Shown here piece by piece: positions 10,387 to 22,953 of a DNA stretch of 64,000 nt (positions are counted from its first letter, which is position 1; every line of letters begins with the position of its first letter). This stretch comes from Albophoma yamanashiensis (Eukaryota; Ascomycota; Sordariomycetes; Hypocreales; Ophiocordycipitaceae). A model generated the notes under the pieces. It saw nothing but the letters and a program-made list of their open reading frames with translations, made no database searches and had not been told where the DNA came from. Where the stretch lies: NCBI GenBank assembly GCA_001600555.1, contig BCKH01000005.1, positions 310,001-374,000 on the forward strand, read 5' to 3'. Made by a program: the position numbers and the translations under genes.

Positions 10387-11289
10387 ATGGCGCCAACCGT
10401 ATACCCTTACGTGGCTGGCCACGTCCTACCTGCGACTATCGAAGGGAAGACAGTCAGTCTAGAGGTTGAGAACACGTTTGGCCTTGCCATGTGCCTTGTC
10501 ATGCTCGTGCGGCGCGGAGATACAAATGAAACATGCGTTCTCAAGCTCTTCGATAGGCGTTTTGGCCATTTTAGAAAAAAGGACACACACACGTCGGACT
10601 CCGACGAGGCCTTAAAAGACTACATTGATTCTGGCCTGGCTCAAGCAGCTTTGAAGCGTTTTGAGAAGATGGATACCGCCGACATCATACTCGCTTGTGA
10701 CGAGGTGTTTGAGGAGGCTTCTCCATGGAAACAACTTGGCTTGGACGAATGCAGGTATTATCGCATCGCTGACGAGATGTTCACATCCGAGTGTCGCGCC
10801 TATCGGGAGCTGGATGCACTGCAAGGTCAAAGCATACCGCGCTTCATATCTACAGTCACCCTATTATCGGCGGATGTGGGCAAGTACCCTTACCTGGAGA
10901 TTTCCGGCATACTACTAGAAGTCATCGACGGATTCAAGCTGAGGGACATGCCCTTGCAGGTTCCCGAAGAAAGCTGGGACACTATAATACACGAAGCAAT
11001 GGATATTGCCCGGAAGATCAACCACGCGGGCATTATTATAACAGATGCAGGAGTGGACAACACCATGGTACGCAGGGTACGAGGTGGAGGGTACGAGCCG
11101 GTTCTAGTCGACTTCGCGAGCACGCTGTTTCGATCCGACTGTGACCTGGACGATCCCGCCGATGGGCTACCTAATTTCGAAGAGCTTTCAAGGATGTATT
11201 CGAACCCAATCGCTATAGGCGGTGTGATGAAGAAGATACTTCAAAGGGAGTATAAACATAGTGTTAGCGGCCTGGAGTATTTGCGTTAG
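10387..11289 (+). CDS. Fungal protein-kinase-like protein (300 aa, diverged)
   Basis: A single-exon gene. The ATG opens MAPTVYPYVAGHV. It shows the landmarks of the kinase/aminoglycoside-phosphotransferase superfamily in order: a candidate ATP-binding lysine K53 (CVLKLFD), a C-helix-like segment (SECRAYREL, about 134-142), a hinge-like GILLEVIDGFKL (about 174-185), a catalytic-loop-like stretch with H213 and TDAGVDN (D220...N225, the D-x4-N spacing of true kinases), and VDFAS (D242) in place of DFG. Many fungi carry expanded families of such small kinase-like genes of unknown role. The catalytic Asp, Asn and metal-binding Asp appear present, so activity is possible, but there is no obvious Gly-rich loop. 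Substrate unknown. It lies at the edge of the gene-poor island. Confidence 0.7.
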   Translation: MAPTVYPYVAGHVLPATIEGKTVSLEVENTFGLAMCLVMLVRRGDTNETCVLKLFDRRFGHFRKKDTHTSDSDEALKDYIDSGLAQAALKRFEKMDTADIILACDEVFEEASPWKQLGLDECRYYRIADEMFTSECRAYRELDALQGQSIPRFISTVTLLSADVGKYPYLEISGILLEVIDGFKLRDMPLQVPEESWDTIIHEAMDIARKINHAGIIITDAGVDNTMVRRVRGGGYEPVLVDFASTLFRSDCDLDDPADGLPNFEELSRMYSNPIAIGGVMKKILQREYKHSVSGLEYLR

Positions 11290-11758
11290 ACGCAATGAAG
11301 ATGTTGTAGTATTTAAAACATGGACTCTAGATCTTGAAGAAGTTTGATACGAGCTTCCTTCGCCCTAGTAGAAACCCGGACGTTGGCGCGGCATCTCAAG
11401 GCACAAGCTGGCAGATCTTGCCTGGGACAGGTCGAACGTTCACCAGTGCGCTTTCTGGAACCCCGGCGAAGGCTTCGCAAATCATGACACCCAGAGCTTT
11501 CAAGGACTTGTCATCAGTGGTGGCGCCTCCCGCGGAGATGCGCAATAATCTTCTTCTGCTGCCGGTTGGCCTCCTCGGCACTTGCGGTGTCACCCATGTT
11601 GCCGAATACAAGGTAGGAAATGTAACGGGCGGGCCCAGTTCCGCGTCCCATCCTACCCCTGATGCACGCGAGGCGCCCGAAATGCTCATATGACGAGGTG
11701 CAAAGCCGCCATTGCAGACTTTCCGTCAGCTATGGCACGGCACCCTGGCTCATGCGCT
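11290..11758. other. Intergenic between convergent genes
   Basis: 469 bp between the stop of the kinase-like gene and the stop of the leftward gene. It likely holds both 3' ends; nothing else is recognisable. Confidence 0.5.
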
Positions 11759-13259
11759 TCAAAAGGTCTCTACGGCCACGGTCCGTATGCCTTGCAGGGC
11801 ATTGTCGACCATCAGGAACCCCCACTCGCCTCGCGTGATGGGCGATATGTCGTCGTACTCGTTCGGTGTCAAGGGCCCCGCAATATCCGTCGAGCTTCGG
11901 CCTGGACTCGGGAGATGGCCCGCGCTGAGCACTTGGTCGATGGACGAACCGGGCCATAAGCCAATCGTCAGCCGCTCCACGGGCCGCGCCGTGCGGTCGC
12001 CGCCATCGCCATCGCCATCGTCATCGTCATCCTCTCTTCCCGGTGGCTCTTCAGCCAGCGGCGGCCTCGTTTCGAAGGTCGTTTGCAGCCTGAGGAGCGG
12101 GCCCCGCGGCGAGGGTGGTTTGCTCGGCTCCGTCGACGACGACATCGTCGTCACGGCAAGGCCAACCATCCGGCGATTCAGCTCAGCTCCTTCAACGCTC
12201 CCGAAGCGGTGCGCCGCGGGCTGCGGCGTCGGCGGCGAGGGCGACATGCCTGAAATGGCGCCGACGCCCTCGGGTCCGCCGTATGCCCTCCGGTACATGC
12301 GGTCCAGGTCGGCCACGGCCGCGTCGCTGACGCTGAGCCAGTCGTAGGAGCGCAGCAAGTCCGCCTGTGTGACCTTCACGCCGCCGCTGGCGAGCACGTA
12401 GCGGCGCAGCTCGTCGACGGCGTCCTCCAGCCGCAGCGGGGAGCGCGTCCTGGAGTAGCTCGACAGGGCGCTCTTGAGGCTGTACAGGCGGTCGAGGGAC
12501 ACGAGCGTGAGGCCCTCGCCCGAGAAGAGGACGTCGTTTTGCGCCACGGAACTGCTGAAGAGGTGGCCCGAGAGGCCGCAGGCGTCTGGGCTGATGGCGG
12601 GGAACAGTCCTGGGCTTCTGTGCGCGTCGTCAGATGGAGGCACGGCATGCTGGGCTTCGGCGGGGATGTACTCACCCAGTCCCGAACTTCCGCTGCGCTC
12701 TCGCAAAGGTCGACGAGAGGATCCTGCGCGCTCGGGGACACAGCTCCGGGGCGTGGACAAGCCGCAGGCCGAAGTCTCCCGGCGTCAATGGGCCGTGATA
12801 GTCGGTGGTGGTGGCCGATGACGCCGTGCAGGGCGTCATGGGCGGCGGCGACAGGGGCGTCGTCGGCGACACGGGCCACCTCTGCCGCGGCGAGTCGAGA
12901 GCCGAGGGCGTTGTCGAGCTGCGGGTGCTGCCGACGCTGCGCCGCGACCCCGTCCGCACCAGCTGCTTCAGCGTCGAGGCGAAGCGGCCGGTCGACGACG
13001 ACGAGGCCGACGACGGGGGCGACGCCGGGGTCGCGGGCGTCGCGGGCAGGCTCAGGGAGGCGTGCGGCGGGGGGGCGAAGGCGACGGGCAGCTGGTAGTC
13101 GCGGCGGACGACGACGAGGGACAGGTGCAGCGCGCGGCGGGCGAGGCGGGCGGATGCGTACTCGAGCGCCGGGGCGAGGTGCGGCGGGAGGTGGTGCACG
13201 TCGAGGACGGAGGGGCCGGCCTCGAGCGGCGAGGAGATGCGCTCCTTCATCGAGGACAT
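11759..13259 (-). CDS. Fungal-specific protein of unknown function, two exons, 480 aa
   Basis: Exon 1 is 12676-13259 and exon 2 is 11759-12617, joined by a 58-bp intron (GTGAGT donor, CTGAC branch 10 bp before the CAG). The joined frame is 1,443 nt. The frame is open upstream of 13259, but the first ATG there is at 13259. Near the N-terminus is LPPHLAPALEYASARLARR followed by LHLSLVVVRRDYQLP, a pattern I associate with a fungal-only domain family near many secondary-metabolism and development genes; I cannot name it with certainty. The middle holds LVSLDRLYSLKSALSSYSRT and VDELRRYVLASGG, probably helical. An acidic run (EDDDDDGDGDGG) and Ser/Pro-rich linkers follow. No signal peptide or membrane segment is seen. 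The region upstream of the ATG is a GGT-rich tract. Confidence 0.65.
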
Positions 13260-14578
13260 GCTGGCGGTGGTGTTGTTGCAGCTGGTGGCGGCGGCGGCGG
13301 TGGTGGTGATGGTTCTGGTGGTGAGGCTGGTGGTGAGGCTGGTGGTGATGCTGGCGCTGGTGGTGATGGTGGTGCGGTCGACGGCGCCTTGGTCGCTGCT
13401 CACCCGCTCGCGCCGCGCGCCAAAGGTCCACGGCTCGACGCTGCTGCGAGGAGCAGAGACGATCGGAGCGCGGGCCGGCTGATCTTAAAGCACGGACGTC
13501 GTCGTCGTCGTCGTCGTCGTCGGCAGCGTGGCCCCCCCACGCCCCTGCAGCCGGTGTTTATACACCACGTTTTCCCGCGCAGCAGCAGGAACACGACCCT
13601 CGCTGTTTCAAGTAATTTTAGACCGCGGCCGCCGACATCCGGCGCCGTATTCCCCAGTTCTGAAACAAAGCCAAACGCCTTGGCTGCGACCAGGCCAACT
13701 TCGCCGGACGACCCCAACGGCATACGGTCGACGGCCTGGCCGCCTGGTGTTGGACCGCGATTGGCCCCCGGGGCCTGGCCGGCCGCGGGAGCTACTGCAC
13801 GCTGTGCAGCCCCTCTCTCGTCACCCGGCGCACGGCGGCTACGGGCTGCTAATTTTAGCTGCCAGACGGGGGGAGGCGGCGCGCTGATTGGTTTCCGCCG
13901 CGCGGGCACCAGATCGACGACGCCAAGTGAGATGGGGAACGAGGGGGGTAAAAATAGATCAGGCCCTTCGACTTCGTATATACCGCCATACCCTACATGT
14001 AATGCACGGTTCCCGCTCGCCCCGTGACTGTGACGTGACGCTGCCGGAATCGGTCTTCGCAGCCAACGGCCTCGGGATTGATCCTAAGCGCCAGCCCTCG
14101 AAACCATCAGCGCCGCCTCTCCGGTTGCAATAATAGAAACGGCCCATTGTCCAACCCGCGCGCAATCGGGCATGATTTTACATTTACAAGAGTCTGCTAC
14201 CCCTGTCTGTAACCGTAGACGTGGCTGAGATACCATCTTGCCATCATCCAGCCGTCGTCTTCCTTGTTCACGTACACATCGGCAAGCAAATGCAAGTGGG
14301 AAAGGGCCGTTGCGTCGTAACCCTCCATCCGTCACCCTGGCCGCTGTGCGTGCCGTCAACCTGCTACGGCCCCTGGTTCTGCCGCCCGTCTAGCTTGCTC
14401 TCGCCTTTCGCTGGCCATTTGGCGAAGAACCAATTCCTTTGCCGCTGAAAACAAAGGATATACAGAAATGCATCCTAGGCGCCTTGCTCAAACACTTGTC
14501 GTGCGGTGCCCCTCTCTCCTGGTCCTGTGCACGCCATGGTTGCCGAAGACGTTGTCATTCAAGTTCATGTCGTTCGTC
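13260..14578. other. Intergenic with GGT-rich simple sequence
   Basis: The promoter side of the leftward gene (13260-13400) contains imprecise (GGT)n/(GGTGAGGCT)n repeats, and 13495-13525 has a (GTC)n run. The rest up to 14578, the 3' side of the ubiquitin hydrolase gene, shows no supported gene. Confidence 0.5.
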
Positions 14579-17500
14579 TCACTCGTAATCCCCGTGCCGG
14601 GGCGCATCGCTCATGTTCTGCAACGGAGCCCCTGTGTTGGTGTCCATCTGGTCCGACGACACGCACGAGCCCTCCCAGTCTTTCCCGGCGTTAGCATCTG
14701 CCAAGCACTTCCGTCGGAGACGATAAAACCCACCGGATGCATCATCTTCCAGCTCGTCCACCATGAGTCGCCGCAGCGGCTCCATGATTTCTTTCTCGGC
14801 GTCAGCGCCATCTATGGCTTCTCGTCGGGCTTGATTCCACCTACCGTTCTGGACCGCCACGAATTCGGCATCTACCTCACCGCGCAACTCTTCCGTCGTC
14901 TCGAAGCAGGGCCCGCACCTGCCGACGACTCGCAGGATGCTCCAAGCGGCATCGCGTTCAATCTTTTCGCATCGCTTGACGTGCGCCTCGCGCAAGTAGA
15001 TCAGGCACTTGAGGCCCAGTTCTCGCACCAGCTGGTCGAAGAAGCCCCGGTTCTCGGCCGACGTGTCGTCGCCCGCAGGTCTGTTCACTGACGACCGCCG
15101 GAACACCTCATTTTCAATCAACTGCTCGGCCTCATTCCTGGTCACGGCGTCTGGGTATGCCAGCATGCAAGGCGCCCAAGACGGGATTGACTCGACACAT
15201 TTCTCCTGTCTGCGTCGCGCCAGCGCTTCGTTTGGTTTCTTCGAGTACAGAGCCACCTTGATGAAGCCTACGAAGCTCGCCCCCTCGGTGTTCTGCAAGC
15301 TTCGGGCTTGGGCAGTGACGTGTGCCATCAGAGCGTCGCAGTGCTCTGGCGAGAGCGTGCACTCGACGAAGTGGCAAGCTTCTCTGAGGAATGTGTCCAT
15401 AGGCTGCGTCGAGACTTCGCCCTGGATGTTCCGGCGCAGCGCGTTGAGAACTCTGAGCTCCATGCCCTCCCCGGTCGCCATTAGCAGAGCGACGATGGCA
15501 TCCGTGGTAGGCCAGGCCTGGTCGATGGCGACGAGCTTTTCCACGAAGAAACTGCACGCCTGGCCTTCTGGGTGATGGTGGACTGCCTGCACTTCCGCCG
15601 CGGTCCAGGGAAATGGTGTCTTGCGCCCGGTGCGCTCCGACGGGTGCTCAACAATGACATCGGAGCCCAGGGTTGGCTCGAGCTGCGCCATCAGGTGACC
15701 TGCGAGTGCCAGAATCGCCGAGTACGACGGCGGCCGCGTGTTGACGCGCCGAAGCACGTTGTTCAGCATGCGAGCGTAGTTCGGCGGCAATTCCACCATC
15801 GTGTCCGCCGTCACTATTCGCAGCACCTTAAGCAGGTAGTCTTCGGACAGGAGGGTGCCCACCTCGCGCTCCCCGAGTTTGGCGAAGGCCAAGATTGTGC
15901 CAAAGTACTCATCCCACGAACGCAGGTGCAGCTGGAAGAATTGCCACATGTGGTTGAAGAGCATGACTACCCCCTCCATCACGCCTTGCCCGGAGCGGTA
16001 GTCCTCCGGGTCCGACTCGTCGTCCATGGTGTCACCGTCACTGTCCGAATCAGAGTGGGCGACCGCGGGCCTCCCACGGACGTAGAGGTGCGGTAGCTGG
16101 GTGGCGATCTTCTTCGCGGCCTGCACGAGTGCCTCTCCCGCAAACGCTCGGACCTGTTGCTCTGGGCTTCGCTGAAGGAGGGCTCGATACGCCACATGAC
16201 GCGTGTTGAAGTAGTCGTAGAATGCCAAGGCGCAGTTGGGGCAATTCGCAATGGCAGCACTGATGATTTTTGAAGACGTTTCAAAGAAGGGCGTATCCTT
16301 CGCTCGTCCAATGATCTGGTCCAGATGCGAAAGAACAGTCTCCATGGCCAGATTCTGCAGGCTGTGACATGATTCCCGCACGTCGGCCGACCCGTTAGTC
16401 TGAGTGCCCGCCTCGGGCTTGACCACCTCCTCTGCCTCGAGGCTCCTGGCTTGAGTGAAGCAGTTCTGAATGAAAATCGCGTGGCTGTGATCGAAGAGAC
16501 AGTGTCGCCTCAAGAGGACGGTGTTTTCGCCGACTATGTGTTCCTTCAGTAGCGGGGGCATGCTCACGCGTAGCGGTGCGGAGAGTTGCTGCGCCAACAT
16601 GGCCTGTTGTTCGGCTGCGAGCGACGATGCACGCTGGTAGAATAGCATGTAGGCGCTGTACGTCTTGTCAAATATCATGCCGTTCGTCTCGTACAGAGGA
16701 CGATTGTCTGGTCCCCCAAATGTCGAGCTGGCCAACAAGGAAGGATCCCAAGGAGTCACAACATCGTCATTGAACTCGATCCAGTTGCTTCGTCCTGCAG
16801 GAGCCGGACGTTCTCTGATATACGAGTAGTAGTGACCAGATTCGGCCGTCCCTGAATGAACGAGCACGCCAACGAGCTCAAACATGTCTTCAGCCGCATC
16901 AGCGCCCGGATCACTGAGGTGCTCTATCGTGTATGGCCGCATGTCGATTGTTCGCGGGAACGAGAAGTGGTCGTTGATTTTGCTTCGCTGAAGCGTCCGT
17001 AGATTGAAGTCGAAGCGTTTCAAGTGGAATATGACGTTATCCGGGATGTCTTTCAAGCACGCCCTACTTGCTGTTAGCAGTCTCAAGGGTTTGCAAACGT
17101 CACAAAGACCTCGCTTGGAGGGGCGACTTGCCTCTTCACAGCATCGACATGGCGGTCGCAGGTCGAGCACTTGTACTTGTTATCTTGAGGCAACTGTTAG
17201 CGTCCATCAGCGATGCAGATGCATTGGTCCACGTACCGCCCTCCATAATTTCACCATCAACATATGCCTGCAGGCTCTCCTCCAGAGTGCTTTTGCCTTT
17301 GATGTCGCATTGGATCGCCGAAAATAGCTCAAGTCGCTCGGAAATATGCTCGCACTCTTTGGACTTTACTTGCTGGACGAGTTGTCCGCCGTAGAATGAC
17401 CGGAGCTTTCGCTTGTCTTCCGGCCGGAGCAGCTGGCCCTCCCAGCGGTCGAAGAGCAAGCTGTAAAACTCGTCCACGTCCATCTGGCTGTGAATGTCGA

Positions 17501-20500
17501 TGACGGTGTCCTCGTAGGTCTTGATGAAATTGACAAAGGCCGTCGGGTCAACGCATCTGCGGTAGCTCTCCTGCATGAAGCCAAAGACTTTTTGAGTATA
17601 GAACAGCAGTTGCTGCGAGCCTGTTGGATCCCGGTTCGGAACCCCCAGGATGAAGCGACGAAATTCCGTGTTCATGTACAGCTGGGTGAGCAAAGAGTTC
17701 AGATAGCAAGTGTTGGACAGATTTCGTAAGCCAGCATAGCCACAAGGTGAACGCATCGCCTTTGTGCGATCGAACTGGTACGGAAGGTCGTACAGATATG
17801 GATCATCTAGTTGGCGGTGGTTAGCAAGTAAGAAAGGCACATGAATTCAGACATGACTTACCTGGATCGTCGGAGTAGAAAGGCACAAGGTCATTGAGCA
17901 GGTGTAGGAGCTGTTCGAATTGGCGGCGGTCTTGTCGAACCAGCCGGAAAATGGATTCGTACAGCTTCGCTCGAGTGCTGCTGTTCAAAACCACACGAGG
18001 CACCGAGTCTGCCCCGTCCTTGGCCTTTCGTGGGAAAAGATGCCGCCACAGCAATTTTCGTGCAGTGTCCCTGCTTTCATGAGCGATTGTGAATCATACA
18101 TCGAGGGAAGCGCTACTTACTCTGGAATCGCCTTCGACGTTGGCGCTTCCGGGTCGCATTGCAGGCAGAAGTGCAACATCGAGGCCAGACCGTTGGCGAC
18201 AAAGTCGCACGGCTCCACCTGATTGACGTCCTCTGTGGAAGTATGCTCAAGCAACAGCCTGCTTACCTGACCCGCCACCTTATCGAGCTGGATCTGTCCA
18301 GGGAGCTTCCTGGAGATTAGCAGAAGCACTATCAGCAGCCTGAACAGCTCTTCACTTTGGTCCGAGAGCTTCACAGCCTCTGGAAGGAGTTCTGAGGCAA
18401 CCGGCCAGAGGTAGAGTGCGAGCTCGTTCGTCACCGCAGGACCAGTCCCCGTAGCCTCGGAATCTCGATCCTGCGTGTCTTCTCTGTCGAATGCCATCGA
18501 GTCCTCGATGAGATCCACGGCAGCTAGCCGTACCGACTTTCGGGGATCGAAGAGAACTAGCTGTTGGATGAGGTCTCGGAAAGCAATATCTCCCGTGATC
18601 TGAGTCCAAAACTGAGCATTCGATTTGCCCACTCGCAGGATGGCGCTAAACGTGCTGGAAATCAACGCCAGGTCCCCTTCGTCGGAGTAGCCTAGAGCAT
18701 TCGAAAGAATCTCTACAAGGCGAGCTGTGGCGGGTGCCTCGACGCTTGCACGAGGGGCCGGCTTCGAGCCGCAGAATCCTGTTTGTGCAGTCAGCAGAGT
18801 CTCATTTTGACGGCGACTGTCGCGCTATTACCTCTCAGCAGCTTAACAAAAGTCTGCATCAGGGAGCTCGTAACACGCATTTGCATTCGTGTACTTGCTC
18901 CTCCCAGCACGTCAGGGTCCGATAACGCCTGCACCACAATGTGCAGCGATCTTCGCCGAGCATCCTCATACGAGGTGTGCATGTTGGTTCCCTCGGACAA
19001 TGCACCACCAGCCGATGCAGCTCTCCAGATGCTCTTCATGTAATCTGTCAATGCATGTATGGCATAAAGCGACTTAAAAGGCTGTCCAGCTAGGAAAACA
19101 TCTTTGTAAGAGGTTGCGGCGCTGTCGAACAATGCCAGAATGTGGCCGTCGGCGGGGAGCTTAACTGCAAAATCGTAGATCTGCAAAATAATTCAGCGAG
19201 CCAAACAAATCGTTTGATTGGGTCAGGTCTCTTACCTCCTCTGCTATGTTGTCGTCCATACTCAGGTACTCCCACAACTCCGGGAAGTGAGCTAGAACCT
19301 CGATTTCCAATGGCAACGAGCCAGGCTTTAGCCGGACGGGAGAAGCCGAGTAGTTCTCCTCTCGCTTCACCAACATGAAACCGTCATGGATGCCCACATC
19401 CTGAAGGGGTTTGCAGATTTCCTGCTCCGCGGGGAGCAGTTGGTGGCCGCGATAGTACACTCGGAGGTTGTCAAACCCAGTCTCTTCCCGGAGGCTCGCG
19501 AGGAGCGAGGATACTGTGTTCAGCTTACCGATTGTTAGAGGCAAAAAGTCACTCTGTTCGTCGCCGTCGAACGACTGGTACTTGAGCTGCGCGGACTCTC
19601 CTTCGACCTGCTGAGGGATCCGAGACATGAAGGACCGCAGGTCGGGCACGGCAAATTTCGGCTTGGATTGATACTTTTCCAAGAAGAATCTCAGCAATTG
19701 CAGAGATCGCGTGAACACGCGCTCCTGTTCACGAATTTCGTCATCGGTCGCGATAATGATCATGGACTCGTCGTCGCCACTGCTGGTTCCCTCACTAGAT
19801 CGCTTGAGCTTGCCCGCTGCGTCTTTCATCTGGCGTAGGCAACGAGCTACAAGCGCAAGATGCACTTGTCTCGTCCGATGAACCGGATACATCATGATGG
19901 TGCTGCTTTCCAAGTACACGTCGACGGCAAGCGAGGAGATGGCCTGTCCGACGAGAATCGGGTTGTCGGCTTCAAGTACGATTCTCCACAGCTGCTCGAT
20001 ACCGCTTTTCGCGACTACCACCTCATCATCAAAGTCGAAATCTTTGTCCTTCCCATTCACAAGAGCGTAGACCCGCTCCTTGATGAACTCAAGCATGCCC
20101 TCAGAGAAAAATGTCGATGAGAGTTTCGGGAGGTGTTTCGAAAAGCAGGTCTGGAGGAATGGATTTGGGCCCGTCGCTTTTCTCGCCACACCCAGTATAA
20201 TATGCCAGCCTGCTCGCCTGTCGTCTGGGCATGACGACTGCGGCCCGACAAGAATGTCCCAGAGTTTGCTCCCGAGTTCATTGTCGATCGCCTCTGGCTG
20301 AAACTGCATGAGATTGGACACAAAGTCCCGTCTAGGTTGGTTTGTCGTGCCAGATAGAACTGGAAACACCCCGGCGGCCCGTCCAGCACCTCCCGCGTGG
20401 TCCAACTCTTCGACGATGAGTTTCGCCAGGTTATGCTGTTCCGTGAGGACCTGCATCTGGCCAACAGTCGCGTGCCGTATCGCCATGGAGAGACACCACA

Positions 20501-22953
20501 GGCTACCTAGGGATGTGGCCGACTTGGCGGCTATGTCGTCGATGCAGCTCAAGTAAAGCTCGCGACGTCCGTCAGCGTCGGGCCCGTGACCGAGGAGATC
20601 TCTGAACTTCTGCATTGCAAGGTGTTGCATTTCGGGGTCCGCAACGGGAGAGCCAGAGGCGCAAAGAGACGACTCCCTGAGCAAGCGTAGGCAGAGGCCA
20701 TACGGTTGGAAGCTGAGGGTAGACTGGTCGGCCTGGGATCTCGTCATCATTTCGCTCAGGACATTGTCCAACAGCAGGCGAATCGATGGCGAAAACCGAT
20801 CCATGGGCAAGAGCTGGAACTTTTGGCAGAGACTCAGCAGACCCGGGTAATCAAACAAGTTGGTGATGTGCGCCATCATACGCGTCAAGGCATCCGCCAC
20901 ACGAGGGTCTTGGCTTGAAATGATGCCCTGCCAAATTTGGTCAGTGTGCTCTGCCCTGTATGTCCTGGTCACGACCAGAAAGCCAACGATGTTGGCGCTT
21001 TCGACGATTATCTCAGGGTGGCAGTTTGCGCCGAGGATGTAGTCGACTAAGCCTGTCCGGAGCAAGTATACAGCAAGATGATTGAGGAAATCCGCGCTGC
21101 ACTCCTCTCCGCCGTCGGAGAGCCGCTTCCAGACAGTCACAAGGTGAGTGCACAGGGTGGTGACTGCCATCACGCGAAGCTGCATCTGACTGGAGCGAAT
21201 GAGCTTCTCCAAGAGGTCGACTTTCCATTCCCAAGCAATCGCTTCGTGTGTAAACTGCGGGGCGAGTTCTGGATGGTTGCTTTGATGCTCCTTCGAAATG
21301 GCCACGGCCTGTGGATGGTCGCTCTGCAGTGAAATCTTCAACATCTCGGTCAAGGCTTGAATCTCCGAGGAGACATAATCGCCGTTTAGGCTGGTGACAT
21401 GCTTGTCAATTGTGGCCGTCAAGGAAGCCGACGTGTTCTGCCAGGCTTTGAACCCGACCTCCAACCGTCGCTTCGCTTGCGTCGCGCCATCCTGGCTCAT
21501 TCGGACAGTGCGTAATGAGTCTCGCAAGCAATCTGCTAGTATCTGGCTTACCGGGGTAAGGCTGTCGGCTAGCCTTGGGAACTGTGGTATGATATCGGTC
21601 AAGGCATGCGCAAATTGAGACAAGGCTTCAATGCTGCCGCCAGGGCTTGTCTGGAACCTGCCAACAATATACGACCCCAACTCCTGTTGGGTCCAGCCAA
21701 GTCCGGTCACTCCATCGTTGGAGGCTTGCGGGGAAAATCCATAAGGCGCGATGACGCCGTGGACCGATTGGAGGTACATCGGCGCAAGCAGGTCTGGGAG
21801 GCGGCGATCCGCAGGCGTCAACGCAGACTGCATCTCGCGGATGGCGAGAGAGTCAAGGATAACGAAACGCGCCGACAATGTCGCAAAGCTGGTATAAATG
21901 GCCAGGACCGCATTTCCAAGCACGGGCAGTTTCATGAGCTCCGAACTAGCGACGGTCAGCAAGACAGATTTCAGATACCGATGAAGTCATATACCTACCG
22001 ACGAGATGCCACGGCAAGCATTATGTCCGGGAAGGCGGCCCAAAAACCTCTGTGGGTTCGGCGCGACTCCAATACTGTATTGGGATCAGTTCGTTTTGCG
22101 AACCTGATGTATTCATCAAGCCACTCCACGACTTGGGCCAGGATAGAGCCATCGATTGGCGTGCCTGTGCCCTCTGGTCAGCATGACAAAGTGAGGCATG
22201 ATGAACGGGAGCTTTGGACTAACTGGTTGCAAAATAATTTGTCAGCCGCTGCAGTGTCTCGCAGAGGCTCTCCTCGGGCTCGGCATAAGGAAATTGGAGA
22301 GTCGGGTCCATATGCAGGAAGTGATCGCTAACTATGTCCGCTTCGAGTCCTGTAGCTGAAAATGCCATGTCGTCGTCGCCTTCACCTTCATCGTCCTCTG
22401 TCAGGTTGACGAGCTCAACGGGTGGACTCGCCGAGAGCGAAGAGGACTTCGGACTGCCGGAGTTGGTCTGGCGAGCTCTGTCCATGGCCTCCTCTCCTTG
22501 AGCCTCTGCGCTATCGCTGAGGTCGCTCCCCCCGCGTGCCGACGATGCAGCTGCTGAACTTGGCACAGCTGAGACGTGGGCAGCCGAAGGAGATGTGCTG
22601 TCTCTCCGCTTGCGAAGGTTGATGGTGACCCTGCTCGACGGGGGCTGGGCAGGTGTGCCCTCACGGCTGGGGCCCGGCTCTGGCGTGCGCGGCGCGTCAG
22701 AGCCGTCGTCGACATTCATGGCGCTAGCAGAGACGGTCTGGTCGACGTCAAGGGTGGTGGAGCTCGAGCCGTCGTTTGCCGGACTGACGTCGTGCAGAGA
22801 GACGGCGGGAGAGCCAGGCACAGACGTCCGGCGCCGCTTGCGGGAAGAAATGTCGGTGTCATCAAAGGGGTTTGGCCGGGTGGGTGCGTGGTCAGAAGTA
22901 GCGACCTCTTCCAGCTGCTCGGGTGGTGTCAGAGACGTCGAGGCTGGATCCAT
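14579..22953 (-). CDS. Giant ubiquitin-specific protease (USP9X/USP24/USP34-type), 2,645 aa, nine exons
   Basis: Exons: 22224-22953, 21999-22173, 19236-21945, 18832-19180, 18121-18778, 17862-18070, 17237-17806, 17132-17183 and 14579-17063. Together they give 7,938 nt, exactly 2,646 codons. The Cys box GLRNLSNTCY has its nucleophile at about C1644. The His box reads GTAESGHYYSY (H about 1895), followed by a WIEFNDDVV segment. A zinc-ribbon-like CxxC pair (KCSTCD) lies between them. The long N-terminal part is helical armadillo-like sequence. At about residues 1105-1160 lies a ubiquitin-like segment (FDNLRVYYRGHQLLP...DGFMLVKRE). The family cleaves ubiquitin from proteins; substrates here are unknown. 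Intron 8 is GC-AG (GCAAGT donor at 17131) and introns 7 and 8 flank a 52-bp exon. The N-terminus is Ser/Asp-rich and basic (KRRRTS), perhaps nuclear. Both catalytic boxes are intact. Confidence 0.93.

Noticed and set aside
22020..22060. Apparent frameshift in USP exon 2
   Set aside because: Recounting the T-run (five T on the coding strand) showed the frame is continuous; no frameshift exists.
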